Shown: positions 11,291-21,898, numbered from the stretch's first letter. The stretch is DNA of 64,000 nt from Xylona heveae TC161 (GCF_001619985.1 NW_017264203.1:1-64000), one strand, 5' to 3'. The notes: generated by a model from the letters alone, not told the origin. Translations and numbers: made by a program.

Positions 11291-11455
11291 GATTGACGCT
11301 GATGGTAGTGAGGTCCGAGTAACGCTGTTTAATCGCGGATAGTTCGTTGTCGTTCTCCTAGGAGTTTTCCTTCTTAAACAACTCAGAGTTCAAGTAATAG
11401 GCAGCACCAAAAGGCCAACCGAGACAAATTGCAAGACGTACTTTAGGTATTTATA

Positions 11456-11462
11456 CAGTACT
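11456..11462 (+). repeat. Left terminal inverted repeat of the Tc1 element
   Basis: CAGTACT, next to the TA duplication at 11454-11455. It is the exact inverted match of 12856-12862. Beyond seven bases the ends differ, so the inverted repeats are short or decayed. Confidence 0.75.
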
Positions 11463-11611
11463 AGGGCACGAAAACGTTCCCATCCAGGATCCCGACCGGT
11501 GGCCAACTTCAAACGCACATAACTTCCCAATCACATAATATGATTTATTTCTGAGCGATTAGAAAAATAGAGCATCATACATAGTATAATATAGTAAACA
11601 ATTAAATTATT

Positions 11612-12670
11612 TCAATATTTAGTTGGTCCTCCATGTGCATCTATAACTGCCTGACAGCGATCATGCATGCTTGAAATCAGACTATCAAACAGACTCCGAG
11701 GCAAAGCAGACCACGCAGTTATACACATACCCCCTAAATCTTGCTCATTGACAGTATCCATGTCAAAGTCTTCCATTAATTCCCCTCCACGATTATATAC
11801 CTCCTTTTTGAGAGGAAACCAGCTGTGTTCTATAGGGTTAAGATCTGGAGAATAAGGTGGCCAGTCAAGGAATGGAATTCCAGCATCCATCAGCCAGTTC
11901 CAGACAATTGTTGCTGTGTGTATGGGGGCATTATCCTGCATGAAAATATAGTCAGGATGTTGAGCCATAAAACCTGCAAGATTGGACTTTAAACACTGCA
12001 AATAAACATTGGCAGTAACACCCTTTTTTGCAGCCTCTGGATCTCCTCTCAAGACCTGGGCAGCGACAGGTGTATCACCACAAAATGCAGCCCATACCAT
12101 GACCCTTTTTCCCTTCCATGGTCTGGCTCCAACAAGGTCTGGATTCCACTTTTCTTCTGGCCTCCAGAAGACCCATTGTCTGTCCTGGCCTTTCCCCTCC
12201 TCCACCAAGCATTCATCAGAGAAAACTACATTTCTCCATTGCCAGTCCTCCCAATTAACATGCTCCAGGGCAAATTCAAGCCATATAAGCCTATCTTCAG
12301 GTGAAAGAAAGGGCTTGAGGGGTTGTCTATGCTTCAAAATTCCATGTTCTTTGAGGTGCCTTTTGACAGTGCTCCAGGAGACAGTTGGCACAATGTTCTG
12401 GTTGATTTCCTGCAAAGTTTGAGTTGGCCAGGCCTGAGCACTAGTGACAAGTGCTTCATCCTGCTCTCTGGTAGTCTTCTTAGACTTTTTCCAGGGTCTC
12501 GAGACATTGTTGACACAGGAAGAAGCAAGTTTCTTAGTGTTGTATACAGTCTTCCGCGAAACTTTGTATTTGTCAGCTATCTCAGCTTGCGGAACTTTAA
12601 AATTGAGAGCACCAATAATCTCTGATCTTTGCTGAGCCGTCAGCTCTTTTCCGGGTTCTTTTGAGGCCAT
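11612..12670 (-). CDS. Tc1-family DDE transposase (DD34E)
   Basis: 352 aa starting at MASKEPGK. The N-terminal helix-turn-helix region includes LTAQQRSEIIGALNFKVPQA, and SRKTVYNTKK is a likely recognition helix. A second helix-turn-helix-like part ends near TVKRHLKEHGILK. The catalytic triad is visible: VVFSDE (first D), FMQDNAPIHTA (second D), and SPDLNPIE, where the final E is 34 residues after the second D. This is the DD34E spacing of the Tc1 branch. The frame also stays open upstream to 12817, but the ATG at 12670 best matches the family's start. No intron is needed. It would cut and re-insert the flanking element. Confidence 0.93.
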   Translation of the reverse strand: MASKEPGKELTAQQRSEIIGALNFKVPQAEIADKYKVSRKTVYNTKKLASSCVNNVSRPWKKSKKTTREQDEALVTSAQAWPTQTLQEINQNIVPTVSWSTVKRHLKEHGILKHRQPLKPFLSPEDRLIWLEFALEHVNWEDWQWRNVVFSDECLVEEGKGQDRQWVFWRPEEKWNPDLVGARPWKGKRVMVWAAFCGDTPVAAQVLRGDPEAAKKGVTANVYLQCLKSNLAGFMAQHPDYIFMQDNAPIHTATIVWNWLMDAGIPFLDWPPYSPDLNPIEHSWFPLKKEVYNRGGELMEDFDMDTVNEQDLGGMCITAWSALPRSLFDSLISSMHDRCQAVIDAHGGPTKY

Positions 12671-12855
12671 TTTTGCTGTAAAAATCGCGATAGAAAGTTG
12701 TTGACATGGTGGATGGGTCCGACATTTTCGTGGTGTTGAGGGTGTAATTTCGCGCGCATTCCAATGGGTAAATATTGGTGACCCCTGACTGAATGGACGC
12801 CTCGATTTTGCTCTCAAAGCTTAGGGATGTCACTGTGTTTTTTAACCGAAGGGAG

Positions 12856-12862
12856 AGTACTG
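12856..12862 (-). repeat. Right terminal inverted repeat of the Tc1 element
   Basis: Reverse complement reads CAGTACT, matching the left end, and is followed by TA at 12863-12864. Confidence 0.75.
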
Positions 12863-13300
12863 TAACTCGCTCCCCTGCTCGTGCAAGCCTGCGTTTGATA
12901 CCCTGCCCGCTAGAGAAAGTAGTACAACAGTACGATATCGAACAGTCGTTGAATTGAATACTTCAAGATATTATCATCTATTTCTAGGCTTTCATTTCTG
13001 TTGACCTTTTTTGTGCCCGGGAAGGTTCGAAAGCGCAGCCAAATGGACAGTCATAATTTGTTTGTACTTAAGAACGATTGGGCAATTCCGAAATTCTTAA
13101 TTCAGCTGGAAAAACGCATTTCACTGCATCGGTGACAAGATCTATATGAATATATTATTCTAGATCAATTAAGATGGAAGGCTAGTGTGTCTCAACAGAA
13201 GGCCAATTCTACCTCGACGAAATTATAAGAAAAACCTTAAAGGGTGAGGACGATAAGAGAATCCGTAAACACGAATCCTATCACTCGCTCATCCCAACCC
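12863..13300. other. Intergenic flank of the transposon
   Basis: Spacer between the transposon and the 3' end of the next minus-strand gene. Short unconvincing frames only. Confidence 0.35.
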
Positions 13301-14502
13301 TTACTCATCACTGCCCCATTTCTGTACATGCCTTTGATAGACTGGTGTTGAACCGGGCTGATGCGCAACAATTGTTTGGCCAGTAGAATTTTCTCGACCC
13401 GCTCGGTCTTTGGGCCACCCTTTGACCTTCTGGCCTGGAAGGACCCAGGCACGGTTGCACACGCGGTCGAGCATGGCATGCTGGATGCGAAAGAACCACG
13501 ACATATTCCAGGTACCGAAAGGCGAGGAGCCAGAACCATGCAGGCCATAGCCATTAGGATCGTACGTAACGGGTTGGCCAAAGTTGGGATCGTAAAGAGA
13601 TGGTGTTGCATTTCCTTGCTCTTGATTATCTTCATCGGATGATGGTATGGAGCGAAGTGGTGAAGGAGTAGTATCAGTCTCATGATTGTGCTTCAGCCTA
13701 AATTTATTAATAGGCCACTGATATACCCAGTTAACATGGATTGCCAAGTGCAATGTTTTTTCAGAAGAAGAGGAAGGATCCAAGGATTCTTGGCCAGACG
13801 AGCCGAGTACAAGCTTGGTTACAGTGTCACCTGAATGCGTAGCAACTGTGACATGGCCAGCATAATAAATCTCCATTGCAAGCTCGTGGATAAACAGCTC
13901 CACAGTGTCATTGTCAGTATGTCGTGGAGAAGTATTCTTGTGGATTGTAAGTCTACGGAAATAATTAGCCCACGCCTCGTCAGGCAGAAGAATATTATTA
14001 CTTGCATTTTTGATGGGTATCCAGACGCTGCCAAAAAACAACTGCATAAAGCCTCCAGTTGCTGACGATTTAACCTCGGAACTGGATTTGCAACCGTTTC
14101 CGCGGTGTTGTTATTCATTGATTCCATTAGAAGGCTTTCCGGAGAAGACTTATTCTCGGCCGATGATTTTGATAAAGTGTCGTCTTGTAGAAAGGCTTCG
14201 ACAGTTTGCAGACGTCTGATCTCAGAACAGTCGACTTTGAAATCAAAATCAATTGTTTCTGCACCAGCAACTGCTTCGGTGCTTGTCCTAGAATCATCCT
14301 TATTGATGTTCTGGTCATCTTCTTCTCTGTGCTGCGTCACAAAATGTGTCCCGCGAACAGCTAGGAATGGCCTGGGCGGCTTAGACACAATCTCTGCGTC
14401 AACAAAACTCGCCAACGAGTTGACGGAAGATCCAAGCACCATAGACTCTTCCATAGGGACAACGAAAATCGAAGTATCGTCGGAATGGCTTGACTCGGCC
14501 AT
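13301..14502 (-). CDS. Unrecognised protein in two overlapping frames
   Basis: The N-terminal part starts MAESSHSDDTSIF at 14502 and is acidic and Ser/Thr-rich, with PPRPFLAVRGTHFV and a Gln/Leu-rich end near LNRQQLEALC. The C-terminal part, in another frame, holds FGSVWIPIKNASNNILLPDE, then FIHELAMEIYYAGHVTVATH, a serine-rich stretch, a Gly/Tyr/Asn-rich linker and SWFFRIQHAMLDRVCNRAW. The two overlap near 14000-14060, so an intron or a frame change must join them. A 47-bp intron ending at TTTTTTGGCAG would fit the phase, but its donor (GTTAAA) is poor. No family recognised. It may be expressed or may be decaying. Confidence 0.5.
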
Positions 14503-15916
14503 TTTCGTGCAGTGTATTTTTTGTCTGAATGGGAATGTTTCAGGCTGGATTGACAATGAGATATGTTCGAGTCTGTCGAGGACGGTTAAATTATAAACGA
14601 CAAACGCTCCAATGATTGTAGTCCGCTGAAATCACGGGAAAAAGGGAAATACTGGCAATCAAAAAGAAATATGCATCCAAATAACAGAAATGTAGATGTC
14701 CGGGGGTAGGGCACTAAGACGGTAAAAGGCCTAACTAAGCACAGCCTCGCCAAATGGAAAGCCATAACCAACATAATTAGGCAGCCATCCACAAGCAGGA
14801 CGGAATACCTACCGAGCTCGAGAGGGGCGAATGTCAAAAAGGGACGGGAAGCAGGGTTTCCCTGAAGCGGGAGAAAGCATGGCGGACCGCTCACGTTGTT
14901 TCACCCTCGCACGTTCGAGGCGGAGGTGACTGAGGTGGATTTAGCCCGGGTAAAAGTGGGACTCGGACAAAACCTCCGTTCCAAACAGAATCGAGAAAAA
15001 GAGACTTGCAGAAGGAAATGAGTCTTGATAATAATTGTGGCCGAGATACCCAGGCGGTTGCCAGAATGACTGTTGGCATCTTGTCATTGCGATGCAACCA
15101 TTCAAGGAGGCGGTCGGGGCATTGCGGGTAGAGGAGTTCGTCATAGTGGATAGCTGTGGCACAGGGCATAATTAAGTGAGGCACAGTTGCATACCTTAGT
15201 TAGCTGAGGATTTGGTATCATGTCATCTCCACAGGCTGTGACCACGGCAGTGTGATTTGCGCAGATCACCGGTATGTTCCCGCGATCATGTGGCGGCACT
15301 GGATATTATGCACCTACCAGGTAGTCATTAGCGGTCGGCGACGACCGGATCCCACCAGCCATCGCGATGCAATTAAGCAACTCCGCCACAGGTACACAGC
15401 TTTCATTTGGGGGCCGCCTCGCGATCTGCCTACTTATCTACAATAGATCTTGATCATCGATTTTTCTGGTGGAGTCCCGGGCCGCTCGTCTACCGGAGGT
15501 AAACCGGTTCGATATCTCTAGATACAGGAACCTCCTCTAAAACAGTGGACTCCCCCTGCTTTTCAGTCAGCTTGTGGACCCCATTTTACCAAGCAATGGT
15601 CCCCGCAATATACGACTCAAATGCTTGTGTTATATTCCATGTTGGATTGCCATGGCAATTTCCCTTAGCTCAATGTAGATCTTCCATGAATTTGAACCAC
15701 GGTTATAGTTCCGGCCCCACTGCCGCAGGATAACTGTTTTTCAAGACTATTATAGTGTCTTTCTTTAGCCACAGATCCATTCCACAACCCGACAAGGCTG
15801 TAATCAAGTGCTCTTTCTATGGATTTGTACCTTTCTATAGCTGCAAATTTCACAAATTATACATGCGAGTCATTACTGCAGAGAACTTTTGATCATCGTC
15901 TAACCACCACTCCCCA
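14503..15916. other. Gene-poor stretch between two minus-strand genes
   Basis: About 1.4 kb with only short open frames on both strands that show no family motif and no plausible splice continuation. It should contain the promoter of the 13301-14502 gene. Relic sequence is possible but was not identified. Confidence 0.4.
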
Positions 15917-16535
15917 TCAACCATTTCTAGCATCCTTGAGACTGCGCCACCGGAAGGCACAATATTCCGGAGTCCACCGTCGATCGCAGCCAAGTTCATG
16001 CATCTAGGCCAAGCCATTGTTAGCCTCGCCCGAGGGTTTATCATCCGAGTAAGATGGCCTTTGAGTGCCTTACCATCTCACTAATCAGTTTCCACTTATG
16101 TGTCGTCCAGTGATCGTGGGCGTGCTGGAGGGAGCTGATTTCCGTATCATTTACGGCGCGCAGCCGTCGCTGGAGCCGGCTGTATCTCATCTGCAAGGCA
16201 GCAGTCCGGATCTTTTTTCCCCATTTGCTCTGAAAGTATAATGCAATTTCCTTCCAAGACTTGCGCTCAACGTCTCGTAGAGATAACAAACGTTTCTCGT
16301 CTTCGGTCAAAGATATTGATGGTAAGGTGGTGGTCGTTGCATCACTCGTGGCAGGCGTAGATCTGCTATTGGCAAATCTACTGTGCTCCTCGCATTGAAG
16401 AACCTCTGATTGATCCGAACCAAAGTCGATATCTGACAACATCATATGTAGATCATTAAGTTGGGCCATCTCGTCGCTATGACATGAGATGTGATTTGAC
16501 GTTGAGGATGAGGTAGTCTCGACTTGGTCATTCAT
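15917..16535 (-). CDS. Myb/SANT-like DNA-binding protein, two exons
   Basis: Likely nuclear transcription factor of 182 aa. Exon 1 (16074-16535) encodes a Ser/Thr-rich N-terminus, then LTEDEKRLLSLRDVERKSW and ALYFQSKWGKKIRTAALQMR, a first Myb-type repeat with conserved bulky residues. It ends WTTHKWKLISEM. Exon 2 (15917-16003), after a 70-bp intron, encodes MHELGCDRRWTPEYCAFRWR and ends KDARNG. It completes a second Myb-like repeat with the usual C..RWR end. Without splicing the protein would stop within the intron and lose this repeat. It stands alone between gene-poor spacers, so no target is suggested by context. Confidence 0.8.
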
Positions 16536-17938
16536 TGTAGATTCTAAATTCTGAAATTTTCAGCCTTAATAATTACTTAAGAACTGCATATTATCGTTAT
16601 GATGTTTGACGTACCGAACGGTCATACGGCATACACATACTGTGTATGCCACCTTGGCAAGCGGTGCCAGCAGCTGGCAATGTAATCGGAGACCAGGACA
16701 CGTTTGACATTCTTTGTTTGCAGGTGCAAATTTGGGAGATAATTGATCGCTATGCTTTGCTCTGCCCAAGCAAGGGAAAGTCATGATGCTTCAACAAGTC
16801 ACAATATAAACTATTGTCCTCTTGTGATGATGTATTGACAGTGCGGATTTATTTCCATTCTCAATTTCAGTAGAACCTGAGCTGCAAACTCAGCGAGACA
16901 ATGGGAGAGACATCCCAAATCATTCCCGGCAGACGCTAGAGGTTTGACCCTTGACTGAAGCCCCTCTTCTCCATTAATAATGGCTTGCAAAGCTCAGATC
17001 ATGTCAGTGCAGAAAAAAAAACAAAATCGATGTTCGTATTGACTTACGATTGTATGTCACAAGGATGGGGGTAGAGTTCTATGAAAGAATGGTTATCGCG
17101 TTACTTTGCAAAAGAGCGGAGTAGTACGTAAACGCTACTCAAGATAGCTCGTTGAGGGAAAGCAGGAACTGAAAGCGGCGGGGTTTGATTTGCGCCCGTT
17201 TTATCTTATTCCCTGTAATCAGAACACCCTTCTCGTAGAAGGATACCCGGCACTCAATACCTTAGGTAGTGAAATGCCTCCTGGGGTGTAGTCGCCGACT
17301 TTAACAGCTAAGTCGCCGACCTTCAACAACAGCCCAGGAACCCGAAGCTCATTACAGACACGAACTTGTAAGTAGTGTATTAGAGATGAAGTACCGATTG
17401 GTTCAAGCTCTTAACTAAGGTAGGTAACTTCGTTTAGCACTTGTACGTTTCATGGATTTCCAACTCTCGCTTTCAGGGGCGAAGGTCTATTCAGGGAGGT
17501 CTAAACACTGATCGCCGGGGTGCTACTGGAGATCGGTGGGTTGGAAGTTAAGCTAGCATTATCACTAATCAACCACCTATGTTCCTTGGTAAAAGCTGCG
17601 AGCAAACATCTTTGGCATTGTAACTATTAGATCATTAATTGGTCTGTGCTTGATTCGGGTAGGCTCAGACAATAGATGAGTGATATAGCCTTTGCTTCTA
17701 ATTCTCTGGAGGGATTCTCACGCAAGACTGAACTCGTTACGGTTGGGTTTGCTCGATACTCAAGAGGTGTTTTAGGAGAAAATATATTGCATCCATTCTC
17801 AAGAAGTCAAGCTAGCTAACATATAAACAATATCAGGTATGTACGCTGAATCAAGTATATCGACCGAAGCTCTGTTGAGAATAGATTGGCTCCTGTTCAA
17901 GTCCTCCACCATGTAACGGAATCACCAGGATTGATACC
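16536..17938. other. Gene-poor stretch
   Basis: About 1.4 kb with no supported gene. The left part should be the Myb gene promoter and the right part the 3' flank of the small secreted protein gene. No strong repeat seen. Confidence 0.4.
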
Positions 17939-18559
17939 CTAGGCAGAGCACTCATACGGGTATGGAGGCAACTCCTCACCGCTTGGGAACAGACCGGCCT
18001 GATGGTTTCCAGTGTTGTTACCGTCACTGTCCAGCACTGCACCAGATTTTCCCTCATTGACACAGCCAGAGATGACATTCTGCAATACATCCGCTATACC
18101 GCTCCCACTGATTGTCCAAGTGTCACACTCAGACTGGATCGTTGCCTTGCAGCTACCATAATCAAAGTTGATAGGGTTTTCTGGTGAAATATTGAAATTC
18201 TCGCTGCCAAATTCGCTAATTTGAGAAACTAGCTTGTTGCAGTCATCAATACTTGGGCCAGCATCCTCGTCCTATCAAAAGCGTTAGCAAAGGGATTTAT
18301 ATTGTAAACACCAGTATATGCTCTTATGGAAATACATACAAAGCATTCCAGGACGTCACGCTTTGCCAAAGCATTGGGTGTGTTGAGCCCTGAGCGCTTG
18401 GAAAGATGCTAAGAAACAAAGATTAGCAAACACTATCCCAAAGCAATTAGGATATTATCAAGAACATACAGCTACTCCAGCGCCATTACTTTGAGGCAAG
18501 CCAGAAACAAGTCCGGTTGCGAGGGTAACAAGGAGAAATGAAACGCTTGCAAGCTTCAT
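17939..18559 (-). CDS. Small secreted protein with six cysteines and Kex2-like sites
   Basis: Exons 18470-18559, 18340-18408 and 17939-18271 join in phase to 163 aa. The N-terminus is a clear signal peptide (MKLASVSFLLVTLATGLVSG). Two dibasic sites, HLSKR and NALAKR, sit before the first cysteine, so a Kex2-type protease would release a mature chain starting DVLECF. The mature part holds six cysteines (LEC, DDC, YGSC, SEC, SGC, YEC) and ends YPYECSA, so three disulfides are possible. The mix of DC, ISP, YGSC and VISGC reminds me loosely of fungal Ecp2/Hce2-type secreted proteins, but I do not claim membership. It could act outside the cell in host, competitor or wall interaction. Confidence 0.8.
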
Positions 18560-18895
18560 TTTGTAGAGTATGGACAGTTGACGATTTAGAGAGTTATGAA
18601 TAGAAAATGTAGTATGACTGCAGAGTATGGAATCAAGCTTTGAGCTGGCTTGACTTGAGTTTATATAGATGGCTCCACGGAGTGGATGCTCTAAGTACAT
18701 CACCAAACCCAAGCAATTACTAATTTTTCCTAGTACTACAGTCATCCGTAAGGGAAGCGTGTGTTGGAACTAGTGTTATTGTAACATTACAAGTTGTATA
18801 TTGGGCAGAATGATAAGAACGATTGGTTAGCATAGTATGTCTCTTGCAACTCAATAATACCTTGATGGCAGACTTTTGAGCGGGTATGGAGCATA

Positions 18896-18958
18896 TGTTA
18901 GATGTTATGTTGGCTGTTGGATCTGGCCCGCAGATTGTTAGATGTGATGTTGGTTGTT
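18896..18958. repeat. Direct repeat pair, 23 bp, 40-bp period
   Basis: 18896-18918 and 18936-18958 match at 21 of 23 positions. Each starts TGTTAGATGT and ends in TGTT. They lie between two divergent small secreted protein genes, about 200 bp upstream of the plus-strand one, so they may be paired regulator sites. They could equally be a chance duplication or mobile-element remnant. Confidence 0.55.
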
Positions 18959-19158
18959 ATCAGGCATATCATGTCAGGTATGCAAAAACTGGAGATTATA
19001 ATGTCGTAAACTCAGCAATGCTTTTGAGACAGCATTTAGATATAAAGGTGTTCCCTGATCACAAGGTCAATCTCTTTAAACAAGCCATTCAATCTGTCTT
19101 TACTTTTCTTCTCAACTCTAAGAAATCAATCGAGTCTTGAGTACCGCGAATCTTCAAA

Positions 19159-19513
19159 ATGAAGCTCCTCCAACTTCCTCTTGTATTCTTCGCAATCTTT
19201 GGCTTCAGCAGCATCGCCTTTGCCGATGACGCTAATGGATGCGTTAATTAGTATGGAACCTTATAAGAGAATCCCCAAAAGGAAATTTTACTGACATATT
19301 GGCAGTGCGGACCCAGATCACGGAATTCCAAACTACTGCTATTGCAATTCTGGTTAGTTCGAAGCAACATGAAGCGTGACAAGATGATTATTTGCCTTCT
19401 GGTATCTCTCTGTGAAACTCAGCAACTTACACCTTTCAGGCAACTGCTACATCGACACCGATGGTAGCTGCACTAATCTGGGCGCACAAATTTCTTGTCC
19501 CTACACACGTTAA
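19159..19513 (+). CDS. Very small secreted cysteine-rich protein (70 aa)
   Basis: Three exons (19159-19250, 19306-19352, 19440-19513) join in phase to exactly 71 codons including TAA. Signal peptide MKLLQLPLVFFAIFGFSSIA is followed by a mature peptide of about 48 aa starting near DDANGC. It has six cysteines (NGC, NYC, YC, GNC, GSC, ISC) and ends CPYTR, the layout of a disulfide-rich extracellular peptide. All introns are GT-AG, and the last joins a split glycine codon. It lies head to head with the 163-aa secreted protein gene. No known family recognised. A role as effector, antimicrobial or signalling peptide is only inference from size and cysteines. Confidence 0.75.
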
Positions 19514-19952
19514 TTGCAACACACCACATATTGGAGGAGATGGGGAATCCTGGCAATAGAGAAAACGGTAGATATTTTTCTGGTTTCTACAATCATGTGT
19601 CCGATGATATGAATGTATAGCCTATCGCTAGTACCAATGATATTTGTCGTTCGGATTTGCTTCTACCGCCCATTGGTGCTCTTTCTTTGTCTTCTTGGTT
19701 CCCATGTTTATCCATACGTGATTTTGAATTGGAGGCCCCGTAGACATAGTAGCTTCTATGATCTGGGATCTTTCGATGGTGACATCGGCAATGGCAAATG
19801 CAAATCATAGAGAAGTAAGTCTGTTAATTCTATAGACACTTGGACATTGCGCCGAACAAAGTGAAATACTTTGAAGAGTTTGGTGTGAACATTAAAACTG
19901 TCATTAACTTCGTAAAATCTATATATTAAATATATTTCCAGATATTTTCAAT
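19514..19952. other. Intergenic, convergent 3' ends
   Basis: Spacer between the 3' end of the small secreted peptide gene and the 3' end of the oxidoreductase. Only short frames. Confidence 0.35.
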
Positions 19953-21148
19953 TCAGTCCGTCTTATACACGAGCTTGGCGCCAGAATACTTGCCCTCCCG
20001 CATGTCCTGGAAGCCTTGAAGAGTGCCGGCCAAACCGCCTGGTCGGACATCGCTGGGGTGAGGCTTCAGCTTGCCCTCCGCCAAGAGCTTTCCAGCATAA
20101 GTGAGTATCTTGGCAGAGAACTCGGCGTCCTTGGGGTTCGCGGGACAGTGCACGCCATACTTGTCAAAAGTTTCGCCAAGCGCGGTGTAAGCCAGGGTCC
20201 AGCCTGACTCAACGTCCTTGCGTGGGAACTCGCCGACGGGCAGCAGCGAGCTGTAGTGACCGCCTGCAGAGCTGATAGCCTCAGCACTGAGTTTTGCCGT
20301 GTCGTCTGTGGCGACAGTGTCAAAGACGAGCTTCAACGAGTCGTTGGTAGCCTTCTTAATGTCGGCCGCACAGGAGGGTGACTTATAGTCAAAGACTTGT
20401 TCGGCGCCGACTGACTTGACGAGGTCGAAGTTGTGGGGCGACGCAGTGGCAATCACCTTGTAGCCAGAGCTGATTAAAATGTAAGCATTCATCCAGTTCC
20501 AGCTTGCTTGAGAGACAAGTCTAATGGGTCTTACAGTTTGGCAAACTGGATAGCTAGAGTACCAGTGGCGGTGCTACCGCCGTAGATCAGGATGGGCTCG
20601 GCTGCACCCTTTGAAGTGTCTGAATCGCCAGGGAAAGGCAATTTAAGTGCCTGGTAGAGACCCTGGCCCACAGTCGAAATACCCAATGGGAGAGTTGCAG
20701 CTTCTTCGAAAGACACGTTATCCGGAATCTTGAAGTTCATGTGGGCTTTGTTCACGATATAGTCGGTAAAACCGCCATCTTCGGGCTTCTCGGCGTGGCC
20801 TTCCGGTTGGGATATTGTCAATTTCAATTCGATTCTGCGTTCTGCCAATGTGGTTTCCCGGAACGGGGATAGTAACTTACATCCGTGAGCCCAGCCGGCC
20901 ACACGGTCGCCAGCTCGAATGCCATTTTTAACGTCGGAACCAACAGCCTGAACGACGCCACTGTAATCGCATCCGGAGACAGCTCCTTCGGTGCCAACGA
21001 AGTCAATGGACTTCCAGTCGGTAGGGTTAAGCGCGACAGCATACGGCTTGATCGCAAGGCTATCCGGAGCGACAGCCGGGCGAGGGAGGCCGGTCTTGAG
21101 TTCCGCCTTGCCCTTGCCTTGAATAATGATTGCAGATCGGGTAGCCAT
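19953..21148 (-). CDS. MDR-superfamily zinc-type alcohol dehydrogenase/enoyl reductase-like protein
   Basis: NAD(P)H-dependent oxidoreductase of the medium-chain dehydrogenase/reductase group, 349 aa from exons 20881-21148, 20535-20799 and 19953-20469, all in phase. The GroES-like N-terminus shows ALNPTDWKSIDF and GCDYSGVVQAVGSDV, then AGDRVAGWAHGC, with the intron inside the last Cys codon. The Rossmann part starts ILIYGGSTATGTLAIQFAKL and continues after the second intron with SGYKVIATASPHNFDLVKS. The catalytic-zinc cysteine pattern of true alcohol dehydrogenases is not evident, so it resembles quinone-oxidoreductase or ToxD/LovC-like trans-acting enoyl reductases. It lies 750 bp downstream of the FSH hydrolase on the same strand. 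Substrate unknown. Confidence 0.9.
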
Positions 21149-21898
21149 GGTGCCTAATCCACGGAAATATAATCTGTTTGTTCTGGATTTGAGATGGACT
21201 AGGAACAGGAGCTTGGTTGAGTATTTGACTGCGTCAGTCTTAAGCCGTGTCTGAAATGAGAACGGACTGCAAGCGCGTGGGGTCTTTCTAAAGGATGAAT
21301 GGTTCGAAGCTACTGGCGGTCAGTATGGTGGGGTCGAATGGGATGGAAATCATCCATATTTGTCAGTTGTGCCATCATTGTTAGCTGATTAGTGATCTCA
21401 TACAACTCGGCATTTGCAAACATGATCCACGCTCGAACAAGACCAATTAAGAAAGAAAAAACCAAATTCTGAAATGAGGAGAATTAACAGCTTTCATGAT
21501 TGAATATACTGATTCTATTTCCAACTCTATTTATTAGATCGGCCATGTTTTCGTCTCTTTCTATCCTGCGTTCGAACTTGGAAAATAAAATTGTGAAGGA
21601 ACGAATTTCGTGACGTCAGCTGTTCAGATCGGGGTTTGCTCGGCCCGAAGCTGCCAGAGCAAACAACCCGTGTTGCCGTTCGCCCGATCGGATCGGTCGC
21701 AACGCCGCGTCCATGTCAACTAAGGTTTGGCGACATCTAGGTAAGGTAAGTATAAGCTTCAATTATTTAGGCCCTCGGCCCCTGGGCCATCTCTAGCGTC
21801 AACAAAACTACGGAGTATGCTCTCGAGCTCGTCAGTCTATCAATCTAAAATCTCCGACCTCTATTGAAACACGCCAGGTCACGCCTCAGCTGAATCTG
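21149..21898. other. Intergenic, promoter of the oxidoreductase
   Basis: 750 bases with no open frame of note. It contains a CRE-like TGACGTCA at about 21611-21618, a possible bZIP site. It should hold the promoter of the oxidoreductase and the 3' flank of the hydrolase. Confidence 0.4.

Larger units (their letters stand above)
11456..12862 (-). mobile_element. Tc1/mariner-type DNA transposon, apparently complete
   Basis: A 1407-bp element flanked on both sides by TA, the Tc1/mariner target duplication (11454-11455 and 12863-12864). The two ends share CAGTACT as terminal inverted repeat, after which they diverge quickly; only scattered matches follow further in (CATCC; GGT..CCAA). One long open frame (11612-12670) encodes the transposase with no internal stop. 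The length and layout fit a Tc1-family element such as Fusarium impala; that comparison is from memory. The right end borders a GC-richer flank, and the left end lies in the promoter of the DUF6914-like gene. An intact frame suggests a fairly recent arrival, though only this copy is visible. Confidence 0.9.

Noticed and set aside
14891-15184. 97-codon minus-strand frame in the gene-poor stretch
   Set aside because: No family motif, no matching splice partner and proline-rich end typical of random GC-rich sequence.
21606-21625. Confident bZIP binding site (CRE-like TGACGTCA)
   Set aside because: The octamer is present, but a single short palindrome in a 750-bp promoter is not enough to claim regulation; noted only in the intergenic entry.
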